DNA of 64,000 bases from Bacillaceae bacterium OF18-1A (GCA_027694045.1 JAQEWB010000002.1:620001-684000); one strand, 5' to 3'; positions 7,440-17,034 are shown, counted from the stretch's first letter. The notes: a model not told the origin generated them from the letters alone. Made by a program: numbers and translations.

Positions 7440-8501
7440 TTACAAAATAATAAGTTCTTTTGGTGATTTCGTAATTACTTCATTACCTTCACTTGTCACA
7501 ATGATATCATCTTCAATACGTACGCCGCCAATACCTGGAATATAAATACCTGGTTCTACTGTTACAGCCATACCTGGTTCAAGTACCGTATCAGAACGGA
7601 ACGCTAAACCTGGTGCTTCATGGATTTCAAGACCGATTCCATGACCAGTAGAGTGACCGAAATATTCACCGTATCCTTTTTCCGTTATGTAATCACGCGT
7701 CAATGCATCAGCCTCGCGACCTGTTAAACCAGCTTTAATGCCGTTCACACCGCGTAATTGCGCTTCTAAAACGACATTATAAATTTCTTTCAATTTATCG
7801 GATGGTTCACCAACTGCAATCGTACGAGTAATATCAGAGCAATATCCTTTGTAATAAGCACCGAAGTCTAATGTAACGAAATCTCCTGTTTCTATCACTT
7901 TTTCAGATGCCACGCCGTGCGGTAATGCCGAACGAAGACCTGAAGCAACGATAATATCAAACGAAGAAGATGTTGCTCCTTGTTTTCTCATGAAAAATTC
8001 AAGTTCATTTGACACTTCAATTTCAGATACTCCCGGGCGAATGAATGATAGAATATGTTCAAAGGCAGCATCTGCAATCTGTGCAGCTTCCTTTAATATC
8101 TTAATCTCTGAATCAGTCTTTATCAAGCGTAACTTTTCTACAAGCCCAGAAGTTGGGATAAATTCAGCTTCTATCGCTTCTTTATGCGCTGAATATGAGC
8201 TATATGTAAGAGTATCTTGCTCAAAGCCAAGCTTTTGAATTCCAAGTTCTTTCACTTGCGTTGCAACTTCATCAATAATTAATCCTGCATGTTGTACGAT
8301 TTCATATCCAACAGCTTGTTTACTAGCCTGCTCTACATAGCGGAAATCTGTAATAAATTGAGCGCGCTCTTTCGAAATAAGTACAACACCTGCTGTTCCT
8401 GTGAAGTTAGCCATATATCTGCGACTATATTCATTTGTTAATAAAATACCGTCAATACCAGCTTCATCAAATGCACTTCTTAATCTTTCAATTTTCTCCA
8501 T
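7440..8501 (-). CDS. yqhT: Xaa-Pro aminopeptidase/dipeptidase (M24 family)
   Basis: Metallopeptidase that releases residues next to proline. The 353 residues have an N-terminal creatinase-like domain (1-125) and a pita-bread catalytic domain. Dinuclear metal ligands are visible in VTLDFGAYYKGYCSDITRT (two Asp), GHSTGHGIGLEIHE (His), VTVEPGIY (Glu) and RIEDD (Glu). It overlaps the end of aroQ by 14 nt and is followed by efp, a neighbourhood in which proline-linked translation and peptide turnover travel together. Confidence 0.95.
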   Translation of the reverse strand: MEKIERLRSAFDEAGIDGILLTNEYSRRYMANFTGTAGVVLISKERAQFITDFRYVEQASKQAVGYEIVQHAGLIIDEVATQVKELGIQKLGFEQDTLTYSSYSAHKEAIEAEFIPTSGLVEKLRLIKTDSEIKILKEAAQIADAAFEHILSFIRPGVSEIEVSNELEFFMRKQGATSSSFDIIVASGLRSALPHGVASEKVIETGDFVTLDFGAYYKGYCSDITRTIAVGEPSDKLKEIYNVVLEAQLRGVNGIKAGLTGREADALTRDYITEKGYGEYFGHSTGHGIGLEIHEAPGLAFRSDTVLEPGMAVTVEPGIYIPGIGGVRIEDDIIVTSEGNEVITKSPKELIIL

Positions 8502-8946
8502 TACTTTGTGCCTCCCTCAATTTCTCCATTAATGCAAATAGCGCTAACTTATAGCCATAAAAACCAAATCCAACAATTTGCCCTGCACAAACAGCTGCCG
8601 TCACAGATTCGTGACGGAACGATTCACGCTGGTGAATGTTAGAAATATGTACTTCAATAACAGGAATCGAAATGCTCGCAATTGCATCTCGAATCGCATA
8701 GCTATAATGCGTAAATGCTCCTGGATTTAAAATGATCCCTTCATATATATCTTCAGCCTCATGAAGACGATCGATAATCGCACCTTCATGATTCGATTGG
8801 AAACATTCTAACTCCACTCCCATTTTTTCTGCTTCTTGCTTCATATCTGCTTCAAGTGTCTCTAGCGTACCCTTTCCATATACGTTTACCTCACGAACAC
8901 CGAGGCGATTTAGGTTAGGACCGTTTACGAGGAGTAACTTTTTCAT
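8488..8946 (-). CDS. aroQ: 3-dehydroquinate dehydratase, type II
   Basis: Third step of the shikimate pathway. The protein starts MKKLLLVNGPNLNRLG and carries the catalytic Tyr in REVNVYGKGTLE, the NHEGAIIDRLHEA loop, NPGAFTHYSYAIRDA, and the catalytic His segment EVHISNIHQRESFRH. Length 152 residues. ATG 8946 has AAGGAG at proper spacing; the in-frame codon at 8982 adds 12 non-family residues. The tail overlaps yqhT. Confidence 0.96.
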   Translation of the reverse strand: MKKLLLVNGPNLNRLGVREVNVYGKGTLETLEADMKQEAEKMGVELECFQSNHEGAIIDRLHEAEDIYEGIILNPGAFTHYSYAIRDAIASISIPVIEVHISNIHQRESFRHESVTAAVCAGQIVGFGFYGYKLALFALMEKLREAQSNGEN

Positions 8947-8998
8947 ATTCTTAAAACTCCTTAATATTAAATATCTATACAATATTTTAACATAGGAG

Positions 8999-9487
8999 TT
9001 ACTTATTTGAATAGTTTGTCTTCTCCTCCCCTTCTTGTTCAGCTTTATTGGTATTTACTGCGTAAGAAACAGAGTATGCAATAAACACACCATATAATAT
9101 AAAAATACATACTGTTGTTACAATCGTCTCTTTTGGTAGATGTAACGCACTTTTAATAACAGGTGCCATTAAACCCATTCCCAAAAACAGTAATGCCCAC
9201 CAAAACAACCCATAAATAATCCCTGGAAGAATCCCTTCAAACTTTGCAAAAAACGCTTTATACAAAAAAGCAACCAAAATTGAAAGAAGTCCCATACAAA
9301 CAATTCCTGATACATTGCCCCATACCCCTTCTTTCCAGCTCCCAAACGCGAATGGTAACAGTAAATAATTCGGTCCCGCTTCCGTAAATGAAAATATATG
9401 AAGGAAATACCATATTCCTCCCCAAAAGATTCCACCAAACAAACCAATTTGTACAAAATTCCTTGTTCCTAATTGTTCTTGATTCAC
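8999..9487 (-). CDS. yqhR: YqhR family membrane protein
   Basis: A 162-residue protein with four predicted membrane helices (about 14-32, 60-80, 88-110, 118-140). It sits between aroQ and yqhQ as yqhR does in B. subtilis. GTG 9487 is preceded by GGAGGTG. Function unknown; it may share a transcript with aroQ-yqhT-efp, since only 52 nt separate it from aroQ. Confidence 0.85.
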   Translation of the reverse strand: MNQEQLGTRNFVQIGLFGGIFWGGIWYFLHIFSFTEAGPNYLLLPFAFGSWKEGVWGNVSGIVCMGLLSILVAFLYKAFFAKFEGILPGIIYGLFWWALLFLGMGLMAPVIKSALHLPKETIVTTVCIFILYGVFIAYSVSYAVNTNKAEQEGEEKTNYSNK

Positions 9488-9731
9488 ATCGACACCTCCG
9501 CCCCATAGTATGCCCGAAACTATTTTGAAGCATGTTTAAATCCTGCGAAATTTGTCTATAAAAAGAATAAGAAATGTCCGACTCTCGTAACATTTTTCCT
9601 TGTCATCAGCTTGCATTTGTCGATAAAATAAAGGAAACTCGGTAATTGTCTTATTTCAAAATGACAAAACCCAGTATGACAATTGCCTCTTTTTCTACAT
9701 AAGAGAGAAACAAATACAGGTTGGTGTTAAC

Positions 9732-10652
9732 ATGGCAGAAGAGTCAAAACAAATATATGGCGGGCAAGCAGTCATAGAAGGAGTTATGTTTGGCGGTAGA
9801 GAATATACTGTTACAGCGGTTCGTCGTAAAGATAAATCGATTGAATTTTATCGATTACCACGCGTTCGTAACAAAGCATTATCTATCCTAAAAAAAATTC
9901 CATTTTTACGAGGTATTGCCGCTATTGTGGATGCAAGTGCGAATGGGGCAAAACATTTAAACTTTGCTTCAGAACGATTTGACATCCACCCAGAAGATGA
10001 TGAGCAGATTGCAAATAAAAAAGAAGAACAATCAAAATTAACGATGGTATTAGGAGTTGCAGCAGTTGGCGTTTTATCTTTCATATTTGGTAAAGTCATT
10101 TTCACAGCGGTTCCTGCACTACTAGCTGAATTAACGAGACCGATTTTCCCATCTCATACGGGACAAATCATTGTCGAAAGTGTCATTAAGCTCATGTTAT
10201 TATTGAGCTATATATACTTTATTTCTTTAACCCCACTCATTAAGCGGGTATTTCAGTACCATGGTGCGGAGCATAAAGTAATCAATGCCTATGAGAATAA
10301 TCTTCCACTGACTGTAGAAAACGTTCAAAAACAAACTCGCCTTCATTATCGATGTGGCAGTAGCTTTATTATCTTTACAGTCATTATTGGAATGTTTGTT
10401 TATTTCCTTGTCCCTACAGATCCACTTTGGGCAAGAGTCGTAAACCGAATCTTATTAATTCCAGTAGTTCTCGGCATTTCTTTTGAAGTGTTACAATTTA
10501 CGAATCGATTACGAGATATTCCTGTATTACGTATACTTGGATATCCTGGATTATGGCTACAACTATTAACAACGAAAGAACCAACAGATGATCAAACGGA
10601 AGTAGCCATTGCATCGTTCGAAGAATTATTACGTTTAGAAAACAAACAATAA
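9732..10652 (+). CDS. yqhQ: YqhQ family DUF1385 membrane protein
   Basis: A 306-residue protein with the conserved opening YGGQAVIEGVMFGGREY, several helices (about 100-125, 140-165, 215-250) and the His-rich core FQYHGAEHKVINAYEN, followed by TRLHYRCGSSFI. Several DUF1385 members are annotated as predicted metal-dependent enzymes, and the conserved His, Glu and Cys are compatible with that, but the role is unknown. It is divergent from yqhR across a 244-bp spacer. Confidence 0.9.
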   Translation: MAEESKQIYGGQAVIEGVMFGGREYTVTAVRRKDKSIEFYRLPRVRNKALSILKKIPFLRGIAAIVDASANGAKHLNFASERFDIHPEDDEQIANKKEEQSKLTMVLGVAAVGVLSFIFGKVIFTAVPALLAELTRPIFPSHTGQIIVESVIKLMLLLSYIYFISLTPLIKRVFQYHGAEHKVINAYENNLPLTVENVQKQTRLHYRCGSSFIIFTVIIGMFVYFLVPTDPLWARVVNRILLIPVVLGISFEVLQFTNRLRDIPVLRILGYPGLWLQLLTTKEPTDDQTEVAIASFEELLRLENKQ

Positions 10653-10731
10653 TTATTTAAAAATGGTGTTCAACTCCTTTCCTCATCGTTAATATACTAA
10701 TTTTAATATATGTTTTTAGGAGGTGTTCCTT

Positions 10732-11133
10732 ATGAACGGTCGTTCGTTTACTTTCGCTATATTTGTGCTTATTATCGGATTAGCAATATTCGGCCTTGTT
10801 TCATCAGTCATTACGAATCCAATGGGAGTGTTACAAAATATTGGTATCATGTTGGCTGTCGTTGGTATCTTTTACTTACTCTACAAAATGTTTACAAACT
10901 CTAGCGGATCTGCAAATTCGCAAAACTCATATAAGCGTGCTGCGAAACAATCGAACCGCAAACATGGGAAACAAAATGTAGCACCCCTAAGCAATTCTTT
11001 CTTTAAACGAAATGCTTCTGATGACAAGGGGAAAAAAAGTAATTCTCCATCGCTGAAACGAAAAAGAAAACAATCTCATTTAACTGTCATTGAAGGCAAA
11101 AAAAGCAAAAAGAAAGACCGTGCTTCCTTTTAG
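10732..11133 (+). CDS. yqhP: YqhP / SA1362-like small membrane protein
   Basis: A 133-residue protein with two N-terminal membrane helices (about 5-25 and 34-54) and a strongly basic, Ser/Lys-rich cytosolic tail ending GKKSKKKDRASF. AGGAGG lies before ATG 10732. Position after yqhQ matches B. subtilis yqhP. Function unknown; the tail could bind nucleic acid or phospholipid. Confidence 0.8.
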   Translation: MNGRSFTFAIFVLIIGLAIFGLVSSVITNPMGVLQNIGIMLAVVGIFYLLYKMFTNSSGSANSQNSYKRAAKQSNRKHGKQNVAPLSNSFFKRNASDDKGKKSNSPSLKRKRKQSHLTVIEGKKSKKKDRASF

Positions 11134-11153
11134 GAAATACGGTCTTTCTTTTA
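11110..11153. terminator. Terminator after yqhP
   Basis: AGAAAGACCGT pairs with ACGGTCTTTCT, followed by T-rich sequence. The hairpin includes the yqhP stop codon. Confidence 0.8.
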
Positions 11154-11225
11154 TACGTTTAAACCTTTGTCTCTTACATTCCCAATGTGAAGATGAAATA
11201 AAAAAAGGAACGCCACCCGTTCCCC

Positions 11226-11750
<525 letters not shown>

Positions 11751-11765
11751 CTAAATATATAAAAC

Positions 11766-11793
11766 AAAAAAGAATCTGTATTTGTATACAGAC
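11766..11793 (-). terminator. Terminator after splB
   Basis: On the minus strand AGTCTGTATA pairs with TACAGATTCT around CAAA, followed by TTTTTTG. Confidence 0.75.
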
Positions 11794-11798
11794 TCCTC

Positions 11799-12824
11799 TT
11801 AAGTAAAGTATTGTATTTCTGCATCAGGAAAAAACTCATATATATAGCCTCTTATTGTTTCTTCCAATACTTCCGCATCATCTTTTTTATATACGTATTT
11901 CCCGATGCCGTACCGTCCCCATTTATATTTACGCTTCTCTTCATCCATTTCAAGCTTCGTACTCGGATAACGCTCCTGAATGACCTTTTTTGCTGGTTTT
12001 GTAAAGCGATGTTGAATTAATTCAAATGTTAAATTCGGTATGGACAAATCTTTTAGTGCATTGTACAGTCGTTCAAATAATTCACGGTATCCTTCTTCCC
12101 ATCCTTCATGCATATAAAGTGGCGCAACTATAAAACCAAGTGGATAATCAGCGCCTGCTACTTTACGTGCTGCTTCAATACGCTCTTCAAAGGGTGACGT
12201 CCCCGGCTCAAAATTTTTAATTACATACCGTGAATTAATACTAAACCTAAAACGAGTTTTCCCATTATGTTTTGCATCTAACAAATGATCAACGTGCGAA
12301 TATTTCGTAACGAAACGTAAACGCCCATGCTCACTTTCTCCAATGAATTCAATCGCCCGCTTTAATGCATGTGTTAAATGATCGATCCCAACGATATCTG
12401 ATGTACAAGCCGCTTCAAATCTTGTTATTTCAGGTGCTCTTTCATCCATATATTGCTGTGCCTTCTCAAATATTTCATCAAGATTAACGTATACGCGAAC
12501 GTAAGGCTTACTCCCAAGTGTCGTTTGCAAATAACAATAATGACAATGTCCCATACATCCTGTTGCGAGCGGAATCGCATATTCAGCTGACGGCTTTGAC
12601 GTATCAAACTTTAATGTCTTCCTCACCCCAACGACAAGTGTTGCCTTTGCATTACGATACTTTTGCAAATCATTTTCACCCGGCAAATTTCGAATTTGAT
12701 TATGGGATGTCGTTTCACGAATTTCTAATCCCATCTTCGTAAACTTCTCATACAGCTCTTTTCCAAGCGGATATTCAAGTGCCTTCGGTTCAAAGTAAAC
12801 GAGTTTTGGCATAAACGGTTTCAT
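11799..12824 (-). CDS. splB: Spore photoproduct lyase
   Basis: Radical-SAM enzyme that reverses the thymine dimer spore photoproduct during germination. The 341 residues carry the cluster motif CMGHCHYC (Cys90, Cys94, Cys97) and a later conserved Cys in EAACTSDIVGIDH (about 140). ATG 12824 is preceded by GAGGAGGG; the in-frame extension to 12992 runs through the promoter and the PadR operator and is not coding. No splA-like gene lies upstream here. Confidence 0.96.
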   Translation of the reverse strand: MKPFMPKLVYFEPKALEYPLGKELYEKFTKMGLEIRETTSHNQIRNLPGENDLQKYRNAKATLVVGVRKTLKFDTSKPSAEYAIPLATGCMGHCHYCYLQTTLGSKPYVRVYVNLDEIFEKAQQYMDERAPEITRFEAACTSDIVGIDHLTHALKRAIEFIGESEHGRLRFVTKYSHVDHLLDAKHNGKTRFRFSINSRYVIKNFEPGTSPFEERIEAARKVAGADYPLGFIVAPLYMHEGWEEGYRELFERLYNALKDLSIPNLTFELIQHRFTKPAKKVIQERYPSTKLEMDEEKRKYKWGRYGIGKYVYKKDDAEVLEETIRGYIYEFFPDAEIQYFT

Positions 12825-12842
12825 ATACTTCCCTCCTCTCGT

Positions 12843-12849
12843 TAGTATG
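12843..12849 (-). promoter_or_regulatory. Candidate sigma-G/F -10 element for splB
   Basis: The minus strand reads CATACTA, the classic forespore sigma -10 sequence, about 20 nt before the splB start. The -35 element 17-18 nt upstream is weak. Expression of splB under sigma-G is known in B. subtilis. Confidence 0.4.
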
Positions 12850-12890
12850 GGGAACGTGGAAAAATTAAAACGCATTAAAGTTTTCCACCT

Positions 12891-12915
12891 CGGTAACTTG
12901 CGTTGCAAGTTACCG
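12891..12915. promoter_or_regulatory. Palindromic operator 1 before padR
   Basis: A 25-bp near-perfect palindrome, CGGTAACTTGC on the left and GCAAGTTACCG on the right. It lacks a T-run, so it is unlikely to be a terminator. It lies between splB and padR and is probably bound by the PadR product. Confidence 0.55.
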
Positions 12916-12936
12916 AATGTTACAATTTGGATAACA

Positions 12937-12959
12937 GCTACCTTGCACAGCAAGTTACC
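12937..12959. promoter_or_regulatory. Palindromic operator 2 before padR
   Basis: A second copy of the same half-site: GCAAGTTACC on the right arm and an imperfect CTACCTTGC on the left. Its centre lies about 45 bp from operator 1 and 33 bp before the padR start, a spacing suited to autorepression. Confidence 0.5.
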
Positions 12960-12980
12960 TGAGTAAAAGGTGGTGAAATC

Positions 12981-13298
12981 ATGCACAGCCAAATGTTAAA
13001 AGGTGTACTCGAAGGTTGCATCCTATACATCATTTCACAAGAAGAAGTGTACGGATATGAACTAAGTACAAAATTAAATAAACACGGATTTACATTCGTA
13101 AGTGAAGGAAGCATATATCCGTTATTGTTACGTATGCAAAAAGAAAAATTGATTGAAGGAACATTAAAAGCCTCCTCACTTGGTCCAAAGAGAAAATATT
13201 ATCACGTAACGGATAAAGGATTAGAACAGTTTGAAGAATTTAAACAAAGCTGGGGAATGGTTTCAACAACAGTGAACAATTTATTACAGGGGGAGTGA
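12981..13298 (+). CDS. PadR-family transcriptional regulator
   Basis: A 105-residue winged-helix protein: MLKGVLEGCILYIISQEEVYGYEL, then SEGSIYPLLLRMQKEKLIEG and the wing RKYYHVTDKGLEQF, which define PadR. Short PadR proteins usually repress a linked membrane-protein or transporter gene and themselves. The next gene overlaps or abuts its TGA, so the two form one operon. Two inverted repeats lie upstream. The inducer is unknown. Confidence 0.9.
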   Translation: MHSQMLKGVLEGCILYIISQEEVYGYELSTKLNKHGFTFVSEGSIYPLLLRMQKEKLIEGTLKASSLGPKRKYYHVTDKGLEQFEEFKQSWGMVSTTVNNLLQGE

Positions 13299-13303
13299 TG
13301 GGG

Positions 13304-13966
13304 ATGAAGGTGAAAGACATGATTGAATTGAACAACAAAAAACGTGAGCTTTTAACTTCTGAAAACGAAGCTGCTTATGGTGATATGCTCGTATATCTTC
13401 GGTTATCTAACGTACCTGAACAACAAATGGAGGAACTTTTATTAGAAATATTAGACCACCTTATCGAGGCACAAGTAGAAAATAAAAACGCTTACGACAT
13501 CTTTGGAGATGATTTACAATCTTATTGTGATGAACTTATATCCGCTTTACCACCCCAAACAAGATTAGAAAAAACTTCTTTAATTGGCTTTGTTATTAGT
13601 TTACTTCTTGCTATACAGTTTGGAATGGACGCTATTGTTTCTCTTTTCATTTTCCTTTTTGAGAAGAACAGCAAAATAATGAGCCCACCCTTTAGCATCC
13701 TTGGAACTACTTTGTCTATTTCACTAATTATTCTAGGAATACTATTTATTTTATATTTATTAAAACGTTATTCCTTCGATCAGAAGATGAATTGGAAAAG
13801 AAAAATTTTATTTGGGTTCGCGTTTGCTATTCCATTTTGTTCAGCTGTATTCTTAAATATTTATTTTAAAAAACAACCTTATCTTATTTACCATCTAACC
13901 TTTTGGCAAAACGCTTTACTTGCTATTTCATTTTATGTTTTATATAAATTACTATATAAAACATAA
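13304..13966 (+). CDS. DUF1129/DUF1700-like membrane protein, partner of PadR
   Basis: A 220-residue protein. The N-terminal half is soluble and helical (MKVKDMIELNNKKRELL ... YLRLSNVPEQQMEELLLEILDHLIEAQ). The C-terminal half has four membrane helices. The layout of a short helical domain with an LEILDHL motif followed by helices is common in membrane proteins paired with PadR regulators. ATG 13304 best fits the GGGGGAG site; ATG 13298 is too close. Function unknown, possibly membrane-stress sensing. Confidence 0.7.
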   Translation: MKVKDMIELNNKKRELLTSENEAAYGDMLVYLRLSNVPEQQMEELLLEILDHLIEAQVENKNAYDIFGDDLQSYCDELISALPPQTRLEKTSLIGFVISLLLAIQFGMDAIVSLFIFLFEKNSKIMSPPFSILGTTLSISLIILGILFILYLLKRYSFDQKMNWKRKILFGFAFAIPFCSAVFLNIYFKKQPYLIYHLTFWQNALLAISFYVLYKLLYKT

Positions 13967-13973
13967 AATTTTT

Positions 13974-13999
13974 AACAGCCTTTCAAAAGGCTGTTTTTC
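13974..13999 (+). terminator. Terminator after the PadR operon
   Basis: ACAGCCTTT pairs with AAAGGCTGT, followed by TTTTTCTTCT. Confidence 0.85.
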
Positions 14000-14072
14000 T
14001 TCTGTCTAATTTTACAAATTGAAAAATTTCATAAAGAAAATAAGAAAAATGCAAAATAATTAAAGTTAATTG

Positions 14073-14102
14073 TTGACGTGATGCTTTTATTATCGGTATC
14101 AT
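14073..14102 (+). promoter_or_regulatory. Candidate sigma-A promoter for the proline-rich protein
   Basis: TTGACG, an 18-bp spacer and TATCAT lie about 75 bp before the start at 14176. The spacing and hexamers fit a vegetative promoter moderately well. Confidence 0.45.
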
Positions 14103-14175
14103 AAATCTTCGTGAGCAATTATTTTTCGTTATACGATTTTTTTATTATTACTGAGTTTTTGAGAGGAGAAATTTG

Positions 14176-15018
14176 ATGTCAGTTAAGAAGAAAACGCAAG
14201 TACGCACCGGCAAAATGGTACGTGAACTAATGTTAGCAGACGAAGATGTAAATGCTTCGCTAATTATGGTATATAGTGAAAACGGTGTAAACGCAGAAAT
14301 TAAAATCGAGGGCTTAACGCCGAAATGTAACGAAGAATTATTTTTGAGCGGAAATGTGGATTGGAACAAGAGTGTTATTTATAAAATTGTTGATTTCACT
14401 GGAAACGCTGAAGTTGGTAAAGTTACATTAACAGCAATGAACAAAAATAATGTTTCTCTAGAAATAGAACGCGTTATGTGGAGTAAAGAAAATAAAGAGG
14501 CTGCTGAGCAGGAAGAAACAGCTGTAGAAGCCACGCCAAAAAAAGAAGTAGTTGTAGAAGCTCCAAAAGCAGTTACACCTGCTCCTAAACCTGTTACACG
14601 TGTAGAAACAACTACTGTAGCACCGAAGCCTACTCCGGTACCAACACCAAAGCCAGTAAGTGTTGAAGCGGCTGTAGAAATATCTACTCCAGCACCTGTG
14701 AAAAAAGAAGTATCTACTCCAGTTACAAAGCAAGAGACAGCACCGGTTGCTCCTGCAAAACCGAAGCAGCCTGCTTTGACTGAAACAAATTCAAAACTAC
14801 AAGAAAATTATGTTAAACTCGTGAAAAAGACAATTGAAGTTTGTCAAGATTATGAGCTTGGCATCGACATAGATGATTCTATCGAAAGCTTAAAAGAAGA
14901 ACTACAAAGTCAAGGTATTAGCGTTACATTTGATAAAGAAATTATGGACGTTGTAAATCGCCTTCGTTCTTTACAAGATAAAGGAATCAAAGTAGAAAAA
15001 GTACTTAATTTACTATAA
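14176..15018 (+). CDS. Unrecognised protein with Pro/Ala/Thr/Lys linker
   Basis: A 280-residue protein I do not recognise. Three parts are visible: a probably beta-rich N-terminal domain (1-110, LIMVYSENGVNAEIKIEGLT, VGKVTLTAMNKNNVSLEIE), a long low-complexity linker (about 115-205) of alternating P, A, K, V, T and E with repeats such as APKP and PTPKP, and a helical C-terminal domain (about 210-280, NYVKLVKKTIEVCQDYELGI). There is no signal peptide or membrane helix, so it should be cytosolic. GAGAGGAGA precedes ATG 14176. Single gene between two terminators. Confidence 0.75.
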   Translation: MSVKKKTQVRTGKMVRELMLADEDVNASLIMVYSENGVNAEIKIEGLTPKCNEELFLSGNVDWNKSVIYKIVDFTGNAEVGKVTLTAMNKNNVSLEIERVMWSKENKEAAEQEETAVEATPKKEVVVEAPKAVTPAPKPVTRVETTTVAPKPTPVPTPKPVSVEAAVEISTPAPVKKEVSTPVTKQETAPVAPAKPKQPALTETNSKLQENYVKLVKKTIEVCQDYELGIDIDDSIESLKEELQSQGISVTFDKEIMDVVNRLRSLQDKGIKVEKVLNLL

Positions 15019-15053
15019 AAAATAAGAGATGGCAAACGCCATCTCTTATTTTT
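15017..15053. terminator. Bidirectional terminator between the proline-rich protein and lipM
   Basis: AATAAGAGATGGC pairs with GCCATCTCTTATT around AAAC, flanked by A and T runs. Confidence 0.9.
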
Positions 15054-15882
15054 TATAATTCCATTCATCGCTTTCATACTTTTCTTTCGCTAGCGTTTGA
15101 ACTTCATGTAACTGGTCTTCTGTTAATTCATACGGAATAAGATCTACATCTAATCCTTTTTCAAACCCAACTTCAAATGCTTTAATTAACTGTTCAATCG
15201 TAAATGTACGATCTGTCAATTCATTAATCGCTACCGCTTTAGAAGAGAACATACTCTTCATACGTTCTTTCACACGTTCATTCGGGAATAAAAATAGATC
15301 GTATAACTCATCTAAATCTATTTCTAACGGAATCGATCCATGCTGTAAAATAACACCTTTTTGACGCGTTTGAGCACTACCTGCAATTTTTCTTCCTTCT
15401 ACTACAATTTCATACCAAGATGGAGCATCAAAACATACGCCTGAACGTGGATTTTTCAAATTCTCGCGATCCGCTTCCGTCTTTGGAACTGCATAATACG
15501 CTTCTAACCCTAATGCCTTAAAACCGTCTAATAAACCTTGCGAAATAACACGATACGCTTCTGTTACTGTTTTTGGCATATTTGGATGGTCTTCAGACAC
15601 AATAACACTGTACGTCAATTCTTTATCGTGTAGCACACCCCTACCACCTGTTTGACGGCGAACGAATCCATATTTTTTTTCATTAACTACATCCATATTG
15701 ATATCCTTTTCAACACGCTGGAAATACCCTACTGTTAATGTCGGTACTTCCCATTCATAAAAGCGAATTGTTGGCGGCATCTTCTTTTCACTTTGCCAAT
15801 TTAATAAACATTCATCTAACGCCATATTAAATGCTGGTGAACATTGACCAGAGTTAATATAACACCATTTTTCTTTTCCCAT
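15046..15882 (-). CDS. lipM: Octanoyl-[ACP]:protein N-octanoyltransferase
   Basis: First step of lipoate assembly in Bacillus: transfers octanoate from ACP to the H protein of glycine cleavage. The 278 residues match the B. subtilis length and have the BPL/LPL fold signature [18 protein letters not shown], the active-site Cys150 in SGVCFDAPS, and [11 protein letters not shown]. Start ATG 15882 ([10 protein letters not shown]) fits the family. Functional link to the gcv genes 6 kb away in this window. Confidence 0.95.
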   Translation of the reverse strand: MGKEKWCYINSGQCSPAFNMALDECLLNWQSEKKMPPTIRFYEWEVPTLTVGYFQRVEKDINMDVVNEKKYGFVRRQTGGRGVLHDKELTYSVIVSEDHPNMPKTVTEAYRVISQGLLDGFKALGLEAYYAVPKTEADRENLKNPRSGVCFDAPSWYEIVVEGRKIAGSAQTRQKGVILQHGSIPLEIDLDELYDLFLFPNERVKERMKSMFSSKAVAINELTDRTFTIEQLIKAFEVGFEKGLDVDLIPYELTEDQLHEVQTLAKEKYESDEWNYKK

Positions 15883-16052
15883 CCTGCACCTCATATAACC
15901 AATTATTTTTCACATTCTCTAGTCTACCAAATTCGACAATATTTGTGAAAGAATACGAAATTTCTCCGTATATACAAATGAATCTGTTGCATAAATACAT
16001 ATGGGCATTATAATATTGAAAGTAGGATAAGAAAAAAGGGAGCGATAGAACC

Positions 16053-16436
16053 GTGTCAACAAGTTGGATTATTTTATTAGCCGTAATCGTAGCATTTATC
16101 GGTTACACTGTATGGATGTATTTCTATCAGAAAAAATTAATTAAAACTCTTACAGAAGAAGAATTTCGCGCTGGCTACCGTAAAGCACAGCTTATCGATA
16201 TTCGCGAAGCAGACGAATATAACGCCGGACATATTTTAGGCGCACGTAACATTCCGTTATCACAAATTCGCCTTCGCCACAAAGAACTTCGTCAAGATCA
16301 ACCTGTTTACTTATACTGCCAAAGCGGATTCCGTACAGGTCGTGCAGCCCAATACTTAAAAAAACAAGGCTACAAAGATTTCTACCAATTACAAGGTGGA
16401 TTTAAATCTTGGACAGGCAAAATTAAAAAGAAATAA
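16053..16436 (+). CDS. yqhL: YqhL membrane-anchored rhodanese-like protein
   Basis: A 127-residue protein with one N-terminal membrane helix (about 4-24) and a single rhodanese domain (about 35-125): LIDIREADEYNAGHILGARN and the active loop CQSGFRTGRAAQYL with the catalytic Cys. Likely handles sulfane sulfur at the membrane. GTG 16053 follows AAGGGAGCG at proper spacing. Own terminator downstream. Confidence 0.92.
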   Translation: MSTSWIILLAVIVAFIGYTVWMYFYQKKLIKTLTEEEFRAGYRKAQLIDIREADEYNAGHILGARNIPLSQIRLRHKELRQDQPVYLYCQSGFRTGRAAQYLKKQGYKDFYQLQGGFKSWTGKIKKK

Positions 16437-16441
16437 CATAC

Positions 16442-16475
16442 AAAAAACTAGCTGTATCATGCAGCTAGTTTTTTC
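16442..16475. terminator. Bidirectional terminator between yqhL and the lipoprotein gene
   Basis: AAAACTAGCTG pairs with CAGCTAGTTTT with A/T runs on both sides. Confidence 0.85.
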
Positions 16476-17034
16476 ATTCCATATTATTCGCAATGTATAG
16501 TAAATTTTGCTTAATCACATTTTCATCATTTTCGTCTATATTACGATACAATAGCTGATATTCTATCCCACGCTCTTTCCACATAAGCGTAGCAAATTCA
16601 TCTCCTCGTTCGTACTCATCCCTATTTTTAAAATAGACAGGAACGCCATTATTCAATTTCATTTGTTCTTGAAATCGATTTTCTTCTACAAAGTACGGAA
16701 AACTATAAGAAAAATTAGCCACCGTCAACTCTACATAATCGTTCCTCCCTTTTTCTTGTTGTTTATATTTAATTGTTACGACAGCATGTTTCTTCCCCAA
16801 CGTTCTTACCTCCCCCTTCACATCACTTGTAATGTCATAAGGTAAAAACGTTGGCGTTTTAAATTTCGCCGGAAAATATTTTGGAAGTTCCTTCAATGGA
16901 ATTGGATCAGTAACTCGATCCTTCGCTCCTCCTGTTGTTCCCACAAATGTTTTTTCTTCTTGCATCGTTTGCTGAAATGAACATGAGCTAAGTAATACAC
17001 TAGAAAACACGAAACAAATGATTCTTTTTTTCAA
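16474..17034 (-). CDS. Putative lipoprotein, DUF4367-like
   Basis: A 186-residue exported lipoprotein with lipobox LLSSC after a short hydrophobic signal (MKKRIICFVFSSVLLSSC). The mature part has a pattern of short strands (FPAKFKTPTFLPYDI, VVTIKYKQQ, ELTVANFSYSF, LMWKERGIEYQLLYR) resembling DUF4367 domains found in anti-sigma factors and lipoproteins. No partner is apparent. Role unknown. Confidence 0.7.
   Translation of the reverse strand: MKKRIICFVFSSVLLSSCSFQQTMQEEKTFVGTTGGAKDRVTDPIPLKELPKYFPAKFKTPTFLPYDITSDVKGEVRTLGKKHAVVTIKYKQQEKGRNDYVELTVANFSYSFPYFVEENRFQEQMKLNNGVPVYFKNRDEYERGDEFATLMWKERGIEYQLLYRNIDENDENVIKQNLLYIANNME

Noticed and set aside
14458..14733. Trp/Arg/Phe-rich open frame antisense to the proline-rich protein
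   Set aside because: Reverse reading of the low-complexity linker; residue composition is an artefact.
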